A stretch of 7,242 nucleotides of DNA from positions 1 to 7,242 of the forward strand of contig JANXMO010000062.1 of NCBI GenBank assembly GCA_025354615.1, in the 5' to 3' direction. Below the pieces are notes generated by a model. The model did no database searches. It was given only the letters and a program-made list of their open reading frames with translations, and had not been told where the DNA came from. The position numbers and the translations under genes were made by a program. Positions 1 to 5,397 of this stretch are shown here, piece after piece (within the stretch, counting starts at the first letter, position 1; each line of letters opens with the position of its first letter). This DNA comes from Burkholderiales bacterium. GTDB lineage: Bacteria > Pseudomonadota > Gammaproteobacteria > Burkholderiales > Burkholderiaceae_C.

Positions 1-1102
1 CACAACGTCCGGCTCGTTGGTTGGCCGCCGCTTGGCTGACGGGCTCCACCAACAGTTGCTCCACCTTGTTGCGGTAGCTGTAACGCTTGATGCGGGCCGT
101 ACCAGCGTCAACGACGTAGCGAATACCAGGCACCGTCAGCGAGGTTTCCGCCACGTTTGTGGCCAACACAATGCGGCGAGCGTTGTGCGGCTCGAAAATG
201 TGCTCTTGTTCCGCCTGGCTCAGCCGTGCAAACAGCGGGACGACCTCAATGCCTGGCAGGCAGTGGCGGCGCAAGTGGTCGGCCGCTTCACGAATTTCAC
301 GTTCCCCGGGCAGGAAAACCAGCACATCGCCATCGCCTGTCGCCCCACCCATGCCCTGCCACAACTCATCTACAGCGTCAGCAATGGCGTGGTTCAAGCC
401 GTAGTCACGGCTGTCCTCGAATGGCCGGTAACGCTGTTCAACCGGGAACAACCGTCCAGAGACCTGGATGACGGGCGCCGGGCCGGCACCGGATGCGAAA
501 TGCTTGGCAAACCGGTCGGCATCAATGGTGGCCGAGGTCACCACCACTTTCAAATCCGGCCGCTGAAGCAACACTTTGCGCAAATAGCCAAGCAGAAAAT
601 CGATGTTCAAGCTGCGCTCGTGCGCTTCGTCGATGATCAGCGTGTCATACGCCTCAAGCCATGGGTCGGTCTGCGTTTCAGCGAGCAAAATGCCGTCAGT
701 CATCAGTTTGACGCTGGCGCCGGCAGACAGCTTGTCTTGAAAACGTACTTTGTAGCCCACCACTTCGCCAAGCGGTGACTGCAGTTCATTGGCGATCCGC
801 TTGGCGACGCTGGTGGCGGCAAGGCGCCGCGGCTGGGTATGACCAATCAGACCGCAACCGCCGGCGCCCCACCCGCGGCCAAGTTGCAATGCAATTTTGG
901 GCAATTGGGTTGTTTTGCCGGAACCGGTTTCCCCACAAACAATCACCACCTGGTGCTCGGTCAGAGCTTGCGCAATGTCAGCGCGCCGGGCGGAGACCGG
1001 AAGCGATTCTGGAAACACAAGCGGCGGCACCGGATGAGCGGGCCGCTTCGATGGCCGCCGCCTTTGTGGCGTAAGTGGTTCACCACGGAACTCAGTTGTC
1101 AT
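1..1102 (-). CDS. hrpA: ATP-dependent RNA helicase HrpA, N-terminal part (cut by window edge)
   Basis: DEAH-box (superfamily 2) RNA helicase, a cytosolic enzyme that uses NTP hydrolysis to remodel RNA and ribonucleoprotein. I translated the minus strand: 367 codons are open from the ATG at 1102-1100 to the left edge. Visible motifs in order are Walker A GETGSGKT (residues 57-64), motif Ia QPRR (90-93), DEAH (158-161), SAT (190-192), motif V NVAETSLT (316-323) and the beginning of motif VI, QRAGR (362-366), where the window ends. The start is supported by GAAGG four bases upstream of the ATG (1111-1107) and by a basic, proline-rich leader of normal length before the helicase core. HrpA proteins are usually about 1300 residues, so roughly 70% of the gene, including the C-terminal domains, lies outside. 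HrpB is the main alternative; the DEAH core with the QPRRLAA and DEAHERS context fits HrpA better. The gene is divergent from argA. Confidence 0.93.
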   Translation of the reverse strand, partial: MTTEFRGEPLTPQRRRPSKRPAHPVPPLVFPESLPVSARRADIAQALTEHQVVIVCGETGSGKTTQLPKIALQLGRGWGAGGCGLIGHTQPRRLAATSVAKRIANELQSPLGEVVGYKVRFQDKLSAGASVKLMTDGILLAETQTDPWLEAYDTLIIDEAHERSLNIDFLLGYLRKVLLQRPDLKVVVTSATIDADRFAKHFASGAGPAPVIQVSGRLFPVEQRYRPFEDSRDYGLNHAIADAVDELWQGMGGATGDGDVLVFLPGEREIREAADHLRRHCLPGIEVVPLFARLSQAEQEHIFEPHNARRIVLATNVAETSLTVPGIRYVVDAGTARIKRYSYRNKVEQLLVEPVSQAAANQRAGRC

Positions 1103-1106
1103 TAGG

Positions 1107-1111
1107 CCTTC
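1107..1111 (-). promoter_or_regulatory. Ribosome binding site of hrpA
   Basis: Read on the minus strand, GAAGG lies four bases upstream of the ATG at 1102-1100. It supports this ATG as the hrpA start over an in-frame TTG a few codons upstream. Confidence 0.55.
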
Positions 1112-1144
1112 GTGCAAAATCGTCAATTATTTCAAAGTGCCACG

Positions 1145-2485
1145 ATGAGCCTGGTTTTCCCACATACTTTTGTGCCATGGTTTCGCGCCGTTGCGCCCTA
1201 CATACATGCGCACCGGGGCAAAACTTTCGTCATTGCGCTGGCTGGTGAATTGATCGCCGCAGGCAAGCTCAGCAGCTTTGTGCAAGACGTGGCGTTGATA
1301 CATGCCATGGGCATTCGAGTTGTGCTTGTCCATGGTTTTCGACCCCAAGTCGAAGAGCAATTGCAGGCCAAAGGCCATCGCTCACAATTCAGCCACGGCA
1401 TGCGGATCACTGATTTTGTTGCGCTGGATTGCGCTCAAGAATCTGCAGGGCAACTGCGCTATGAAATCGAAGCCGCATTTTCACAAGGCTTGCCTAATAC
1501 GCCGATGTCAGGAAGCCAAGTTCGCGTGGTGTCGGGTAACTTCATTACCGCGCGGCCGGTGGGCATTCGGGAAGGCGTGGACTTTCAGCACACCGGCTTG
1601 GTAAGAAAAATCGACGCCGTTGGAATACGCCGCGCTATTGACGACGGTGTCTTGGTCCTGTTGTCACCTTTTGGCTTTTCACCAACCGGTGAAGCCTTCA
1701 ATTTGAGTATGGAAGATGTGGCCGCCAGTGCGGCAAGCGCCTTGCAAGCGGATAAATTGATTTATGTAACTGAAGTTCAAGGCATACCGTTGGATCCAAG
1801 CGACCCGCACAGTGCGATCAACCAAGAGCTGACGCTTGCGGATGCTGACAAATTATTGGCATTGCTTCCCAACCCGACTCAACCCACCGATACTGCTTTT
1901 TACCTTCAGCATGCGGTCAAGGCTGTGCATTCCGGCGTCGATCGGGTGCACATCGTTCCATTTTCCGTCGATGGTGCTATTTTGATGGAATCATTTACCC
2001 ACGATGGCGTGGGCACCATGATTGTTGATGAAAAGCTTGAGAGCTTGCGTCAAGCCCATGCCGATGACATCGGTGGAATATTGCAGCTTATTGAACCGTT
2101 TGAAAACGACGGCACCTTGGTCAAAAGAGACCGAACGGAAATTGAACGAGATATTGATCATTACACCGTGATTGAACATGATGGCGTTATTTTTGGCTGT
2201 GCGGCGCTCTACCCTTATGCGGAAGCCCGTACGGCAGAAATGGCAGCGCTTACCGTTTCAGCTGACGTGCAAGGGCAAGGCGATGGTGAACGCATTCTTA
2301 AACGCGTTGAGCAACGAGCCAAGGCGCAAAATTTGGAGACCATATTTGTGCTGACGACGCGCACGATGCACTGGTTTATCAAGCGCGGGTTTGCCTCTGT
2401 TGAACCTGAATGGTTGCCCGAGGCGCGCAAGAAAAAATACAACTGGGATCGCAAGTCGCAGATTTTGGTTAAAAAAATAAGTTAA
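1145..2485 (+). CDS. argA: N-acetylglutamate synthase (amino-acid N-acetyltransferase) ArgA
   Basis: Catalyses acetyl-CoA + L-glutamate to N-acetylglutamate, the first step of arginine biosynthesis. The protein is cytosolic, and the family is typically feedback-inhibited by arginine. With the ATG at 1145 it has 446 residues, close to E. coli ArgA (443). The N-terminal amino-acid-kinase-like domain (about 15-285) contains VLVHGFRPQV (60-69), matching the nucleotide/effector fold shared with ArgB. The C-terminal GNAT acetyltransferase domain (about 290-446) carries the acetyl-CoA loop VQGQGDG (375-381) and the late KKKYNWDRKS segment typical of ArgA. The GNAT domain rules out plain acetylglutamate kinase. 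An in-frame GTG at 1112 would add 11 residues. I prefer 1145 because the FVPWFRAVAPYIH segment characteristic of the family then follows directly, although its only ribosome-site candidate is a weak AAAG at 1134-1137. No arginine-repressor box is evident in the short upstream gap. Confidence 0.95.
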   Translation: MSLVFPHTFVPWFRAVAPYIHAHRGKTFVIALAGELIAAGKLSSFVQDVALIHAMGIRVVLVHGFRPQVEEQLQAKGHRSQFSHGMRITDFVALDCAQESAGQLRYEIEAAFSQGLPNTPMSGSQVRVVSGNFITARPVGIREGVDFQHTGLVRKIDAVGIRRAIDDGVLVLLSPFGFSPTGEAFNLSMEDVAASAASALQADKLIYVTEVQGIPLDPSDPHSAINQELTLADADKLLALLPNPTQPTDTAFYLQHAVKAVHSGVDRVHIVPFSVDGAILMESFTHDGVGTMIVDEKLESLRQAHADDIGGILQLIEPFENDGTLVKRDRTEIERDIDHYTVIEHDGVIFGCAALYPYAEARTAEMAALTVSADVQGQGDGERILKRVEQRAKAQNLETIFVLTTRTMHWFIKRGFASVEPEWLPEARKKKYNWDRKSQILVKKIS

Positions 2486-2493
2486 ATAGTTGT

Positions 2494-2511
2494 AGCCATT
2501 GTTCGATGGCT
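2494..2511 (+). repeat. Hairpin between argA and yggX (possible weak terminator or attenuator)
   Basis: AGCCAT (2494-2499) and ATGGCT (2506-2511) form a perfect 6-bp stem, extendable by a T-G wobble, around the loop TGTTCG. It begins 9 bases after the argA stop and ends 23 bases before the yggX ATG. The following bases (TGTGCCC) contain no T-run, so it does not meet the usual criteria for an intrinsic terminator. It could act as an mRNA processing or stability element, or have no function. Confidence 0.35.
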
Positions 2512-2525
2512 TGTGCCCACTTCAT

Positions 2526-2529
2526 AGGA
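2526..2529 (+). promoter_or_regulatory. Ribosome binding site of yggX
   Basis: AGGA lies five bases before the ATG at 2535. It selects this start over a TTG 12 codons upstream (2499) that falls inside the preceding hairpin. Confidence 0.6.
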
Positions 2530-2534
2530 TATTT

Positions 2535-2807
2535 ATGGCTCGTTTACTGCACTGCACCTACCTGAAGAAAGAAGGCGAAGGACTTGATTTCGCGCCATAT
2601 CCGGGCGAACTTGGCAAGCGTATATACAACGAAATCAGCAAGGAGGCGTGGCAGATGTGGATGAAACATCAGACCATGCTGGTCAACGAAAATCGTTTGA
2701 ATCTGGCTGACCAGCGCGCGCGTCAATATCTGGTAAAGCAGATGGAAATGTATTTTTTTGGCGGTGGTGTTGAGCAGCCCATGGGCTATGTTCCGCCGAC
2801 CAGTTGA
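2535..2807 (+). CDS. yggX: Fe(2+)-trafficking / oxidative-damage protection protein YggX
   Basis: Small cytosolic protein of the YggX family, linked to protection of iron-sulfur clusters from oxidative damage and to handling of labile ferrous iron; its exact biochemical role is still debated. The 90 residues match the family length (E. coli 91). The hallmark features are all present: Cys7 near the N-terminus ([13 protein letters not shown]), the [18 protein letters not shown] block (19-35), then [21 protein letters not shown] (36-56), and a C-terminal GYVPP. The start is fixed by alignment to Cys7 and by an AGGA ribosome site. The gene begins 49 bp after argA on the same strand. In E. coli yggX follows mutY instead, so the argA link is a lineage arrangement. 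No promoter is clearly visible in the gap, so it may share the argA transcript. Confidence 0.95.
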   Translation: MARLLHCTYLKKEGEGLDFAPYPGELGKRIYNEISKEAWQMWMKHQTMLVNENRLNLADQRARQYLVKQMEMYFFGGGVEQPMGYVPPTS

Positions 2808-2835
2808 ATCAACGCTGGCTATACAATCACTTTAA

Positions 2836-2856
2836 GAATTTGTATTTTGCAAATTC
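2836..2856 (+). promoter_or_regulatory. AT-rich perfect dyad upstream of the hns-like gene
   Basis: GAATTTG (2836-2842) and CAAATTC (2850-2856) are exact reverse complements separated by the 7-base spacer TATTTTG. The dyad lies 24 bases before the preferred hns start, in the most AT-rich part of the local sequence. H-NS-family proteins bind AT-rich DNA and often repress their own genes, so an autoregulatory site is a reasonable inference. It could equally be an mRNA hairpin. With no T-run after it, it is not a typical terminator for yggX. Confidence 0.4.
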
Positions 2857-2870
2857 GAACATCGGAATAT

Positions 2871-2875
2871 GGAAG
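2871..2875 (+). promoter_or_regulatory. Ribosome binding site that decides the hns-like start
   Basis: GGAAG ends five bases before the ATG at 2881. An in-frame ATG at 2869 would add MEAF and overlaps this site. Its own upstream CGGA is only four bases away, so 2881 is preferred. Confidence 0.5.
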
Positions 2876-2880
2876 CATTC

Positions 2881-3186
2881 ATGAGCAACTTGAAACAACT
2901 TCTGGATCAAAAGGCGTCATTGGAGCGTGAGATTGAAGCCACACGCCGCCAGGAAAAGACCGACGCCATTAATAAGGTCAAAGCATTGATGACCGAATAT
3001 GGTTTGGCGATGTCCGATCTTTCTGTCAAAGGCCCAGTCAAAGCCAACGCCGGCAAGGGCGGTAAAGTAGCCGCCAAATACCATAAGCCGGATACCGGTG
3101 AAACTTGGAGCGGGCGTGGGTTGCAACCAAAATGGTTGAAGGCTGCATTGGCATCGGGCCGCAGTTTGGAAGACTTTGCTGTTTGA
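2881..3186 (+). CDS. H-NS family nucleoid-associated DNA-binding protein
   Basis: Nucleoid-associated protein expected to oligomerise along AT-rich DNA and silence or compact it. The 101 residues are organised like short beta-proteobacterial H-NS proteins. The N-terminal half (about 1-42) is a charged, heptad-like coiled coil (LKQLLDQ, LEREIEA, INKVKALM) for dimerisation. A Lys/Gly/Ala linker follows (50-62), then the C-terminal DNA-binding domain from KVAAKYHKPDTGETW to the core TWSGRGLQPKW (75-85), where the S-G-R-G loop inserts in the minor groove. The extra tail ALASGRSLEDFAV (89-101) is absent from E. coli H-NS but seen in a beta-proteobacterial subgroup. Burkholderiales often carry several paralogues, so I give no specific symbol. 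It lies 73 bp after yggX and 53 bp before dnaG on the same strand. The AT-rich dyad upstream may mediate autoregulation. Confidence 0.93.
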   Translation: MSNLKQLLDQKASLEREIEATRRQEKTDAINKVKALMTEYGLAMSDLSVKGPVKANAGKGGKVAAKYHKPDTGETWSGRGLQPKWLKAALASGRSLEDFAV

Positions 3187-3239
3187 TGTGCTGTTGTTGA
3201 AATGCACGCGGCCGGATTTTTGTTGATCTCTCTATTGCT

Positions 3240-5084
3240 GTGATCCCACCTGCTTTTGTGCATGAGTTAACGGCCCGTGTTGATATTGTTCATGTCATCG
3301 GGCGTTATGTTCAACTAAAAAAAGCCGGCATCAATCACAAGGGCTTGTGCCCGTTTCATGGAGAAAAATCTCCTAGTTTTATCGTCAGCCCCAGTCGTCA
3401 GACTTATCACTGCTTTGGCTGCGGTGTCCATGGCAACGCCATCGGTTTTTTGATGGAACATTCTGGCTTGGGGTTTGTCGACGCGATACGTGACCTGGCA
3501 CAAGAAGTCGGCTTGTCGGTTCCAGAGGACAAGGAGTCGTCGCATGACAAAGCGTTGGCTGCAGCTGAGCGGCAACGCCAAGTTACTTTGACCGAAGTCT
3601 TGGCGAAAGCCGGTGATCACTATCGCAAAAGCTTGCGAGACAGTCCGCGGGCTGTCGAGTACTTAAAAGCGCGCGGGCTGTCGGGTGAAATTGCAGCGCG
3701 CTTCGGCTTGGGATATGCGCTTGGAACATGGCGCGCATTGGCCAGTGCATTTGTTTCTTATGATGATCCGCTGCTGGATGAAAGCGGACTGGTCATCAGC
3801 AGCGGTGAATCCACTGACCAGAATGGCGATACCAGTCAGCGCAAGCGCTATGACCGGTTTCGTGATCGCATCATGTTTCCGATTCGTTCCGTTCAAGGTG
3901 ACGTTATTGGTTTCGGCGGGCGTGTTCTCGACAAGGGAGAGCCCAAATACCTGAATTCCCCTGAAACGCCTGTTTTCAGCAAAGGCAGCGAACTCTACGG
4001 CTTGTATGAAGCGCGCACGGCGCTGCGCCGAAAGAACTTTGCGTTGGTTGTTGAAGGGTATATGGACGTTGTTTCGTTGGCGCAGCACGGCTTCTCAAAT
4101 GCCGTGGCAACGCTGGGAACCGCCTGTACCGCAGAGCACCTTCAAAAACTTTTTCGTTTTACCGACCACGTTGTTTTCAGTTTTGATGGTGATACTGCTG
4201 GACGGCGCGCGGCGCGGCGCGCCCTCGAAGCAGCGCTGCCCCACGCGCAAGACCATCGCAATATCAAGTTTCTTTTCTTGGCGCCAGAGCATGACCCTGA
4301 TTCCTACATACGGGAATTTGGCAGCGACGGTTTCGAACATTCGCTTGAACAAGCTTTGCCGTTGTCGCGTTATTTGCTGAATTCTGCTCAAGACGGTTGT
4401 GATCTTGATACGGCCGAAGGCCGTGCGCGCTTATTGGTGAACGGCAAACCGCTGTGGAATGCCTTGCCGGACGGTGTATTAAAGCGTCAGATGATGGGCG
4501 AATTTGCAGTGTTGTCAAAGCTCGCGTTGGCCGAGTTGTCTGACTTATGGATTAAGGACGTCACAAAGCCGCCAATGCGCGACGGTGCTGCCAAAGCCGT
4601 TCCGCGCCGGCCGCGTTTGGCACGACACGGCGCGACAAATCTACTCGACCGAGCGTTATGGCTCTTAATTTATCAAGCAGAGGTCTGGGGCCAGTTGGAT
4701 GCAGCCAGCCATGATCTTCTTGTTGAACAAGCAGCGCCGTATGGTGAATTGTTTGCCGAGATCGAACGCGAACTGATGGAACAAGGCTCGCAAGCCCCTG
4801 CGGCAATTTTGACAGCTTTGAGACGTCTGCCCACAACGCCGGCCGGTCAGTCGACGCTCGAGCGTATTGCCGCGCTTCATGCACCCGATACGGCAATTGA
4901 CTTGCGCAATGAATTGCACGTTGTCATCGAACGTTTGAGGCTTGATGCGGTTGAAGAGGAATTGAAGCTGATGTTTGAGTCAGGTGATCTTTCGCCTGAC
5001 GCGCAACAGCGTGGCGCAGAGTTGATGCGCCTTCGCGCCTCATTGAAAGCGGGGCTTGCAATGGCCGCAAGCAGTATCAAATAG
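3240..5084 (+). CDS. dnaG: DNA primase DnaG
   Basis: Synthesises RNA primers on lagging-strand and origin DNA, working with the DnaB helicase at the fork. The 614 residues compare with 581 in E. coli. The N-terminal zinc-binding domain has ligands C37, H40, C58 and C61 (CPFH...CFGC). The RNA-polymerase-like basic segment is YDRFRDRIMFPIR (204-216) with IGFGGRVL (223-230). The TOPRIM catalytic centre shows E272 in VVEGYMDV, D316 and D318 in FDGDTAG, and D352 and D354 in HDPDSY. The C-terminal DnaB-interacting domain covers about 455-614. A hydrophilic insert near 188-202 accounts for some of the extra length. The GTG at 3240 is the first usable start after an in-frame TGA at 3198-3200, and MIPPAF matches family N-termini. 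No Shine-Dalgarno sequence is visible before it, in keeping with the low expression known for E. coli dnaG. rpoD follows; rpsU is not immediately upstream. Confidence 0.97.
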   Translation: MIPPAFVHELTARVDIVHVIGRYVQLKKAGINHKGLCPFHGEKSPSFIVSPSRQTYHCFGCGVHGNAIGFLMEHSGLGFVDAIRDLAQEVGLSVPEDKESSHDKALAAAERQRQVTLTEVLAKAGDHYRKSLRDSPRAVEYLKARGLSGEIAARFGLGYALGTWRALASAFVSYDDPLLDESGLVISSGESTDQNGDTSQRKRYDRFRDRIMFPIRSVQGDVIGFGGRVLDKGEPKYLNSPETPVFSKGSELYGLYEARTALRRKNFALVVEGYMDVVSLAQHGFSNAVATLGTACTAEHLQKLFRFTDHVVFSFDGDTAGRRAARRALEAALPHAQDHRNIKFLFLAPEHDPDSYIREFGSDGFEHSLEQALPLSRYLLNSAQDGCDLDTAEGRARLLVNGKPLWNALPDGVLKRQMMGEFAVLSKLALAELSDLWIKDVTKPPMRDGAAKAVPRRPRLARHGATNLLDRALWLLIYQAEVWGQLDAASHDLLVEQAAPYGELFAEIERELMEQGSQAPAAILTALRRLPTTPAGQSTLERIAALHAPDTAIDLRNELHVVIERLRLDAVEEELKLMFESGDLSPDAQQRGAELMRLRASLKAGLAMAASSIK

Positions 5085-5088
5085 TACT

Positions 5089-5118
5089 TTGACGGATGGA
5101 GAGGCACTCGACGATAAT
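5089..5118 (+). promoter_or_regulatory. Predicted sigma-70 promoter of rpoD
   Basis: TTGACG (-35, 5089-5094) and GATAAT (-10, 5113-5118) each match the consensus at five of six bases and are separated by 18 bp. The -35 begins five bases after the dnaG stop, so rpoD can be transcribed independently of dnaG. The predicted transcription start is near 5125, giving a leader of about 270 nt. Inferred from sequence only. Confidence 0.55.
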
Positions 5119-5165
5119 AGAAAGCTGACGCGGCAAAAGGAACTGCAGCACCTCCGGTCTCGGCT

Positions 5166-5182
5166 ACCCTTTGAACAAGGGT
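5166..5182 (+). repeat. Perfect hairpin in the rpoD leader
   Basis: ACCCTT and AAGGGT form a 6-bp stem around the loop TGAAC, about 40 nt after the predicted transcription start. The bases that follow (CACTCTTTGG) have only three Ts in a row, so it is unlikely to be a strong terminator. Confidence 0.4.
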
Positions 5183-5355
5183 CACTCTTTGGCCAACCTT
5201 CCCCGCAAGGACTGCACGCGACCTTGGCTTTCAAACAAACAACAAGCCGGCCCGCTAACGATGATTGCATGGCGCGTGTTTCATACCGTACCACCTGCAT
5301 TTACCTGGTAATGGCCTGACACATTCGGCGCGCTTTCAATTGCGCTTTTGTCACA

Positions 5356-5368
5356 GCCAAAGCTTGGC
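5356..5368 (+). repeat. Small hairpin upstream of the rpoD ribosome site
   Basis: GCCAA and TTGGC enclose the 3-base loop AGC, a tight 5-bp stem ending 19 bases before the rpoD ribosome site. The same pair of arms occurs earlier in the leader (5192-5196 and 5224-5228), so cross-pairing is possible. Confidence 0.3.
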
Positions 5369-5387
5369 ATTCAATAAGTTCATATTC

Positions 5388-5392
5388 AAGGA
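5388..5392 (+). promoter_or_regulatory. Ribosome binding site of rpoD
   Basis: AAGGA lies five bases before the ATG at 5398. It is the strongest Shine-Dalgarno match in the window and it fixes the rpoD start. Confidence 0.75.
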
Positions 5393-5397
5393 TTTGC

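Larger units (their letters stand above)
5119..5397 (+). other. Long non-coding leader of rpoD with several short stems
   Basis: No credible gene lies here; one reading frame crosses it but starts inside dnaG and lacks family resemblance or a ribosome site. The stretch holds several short complementary pairs: ACCCTT/AAGGGT (5166-5171 with 5177-5182), GCCAA/TTGGC (5192-5196 with 5224-5228), CCTT/AAGG (5197-5200 with 5207-5210), CAAGG/CCTTG (5206-5210 with 5222-5226), TACCA/TGGTA (5288-5292 with 5306-5310) and GCCAA/TTGGC (5356-5360 with 5364-5368). Some of these exclude each other. No tRNA, T-tract terminator or known riboswitch is recognisable to me. A structured 5' UTR or an embedded small RNA is possible but unproven. 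Confidence 0.4.

Noticed and set aside
17..778. 253-codon plus-strand reading frame
   Set aside because: It lies antisense to hrpA, whose helicase motifs are clear in the minus strand. The translation resembles no family I know and is explained by codon bias.
2804..2827. Promoter for hns from TTGAAT (2804-2809) and TACAAT (2822-2827)
   Set aside because: The -10-like hexamer is good, but the spacer is only 12 bp and no other -35 is found at 16-18 bp. A promoter here is possible but not shown by these elements.
5169..5206. Heat-shock (sigma-32-like) promoter from the TTGAA and CCCC segments
   Set aside because: The spacing of 24 bp is far outside the usual 13-17 bp and the -10-like element is incomplete.
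5056..5319. Possible 87-residue protein between dnaG and rpoD
   Set aside because: It starts inside dnaG and has no ribosome site. Its composition and sequence show no recognisable domain, and the promoter lies within it.
5348..5377. Second rpoD promoter from TTGTCA near 5348
   Set aside because: At 17-18 bp downstream there is only TCAATA/CAATAA, a poor -10.
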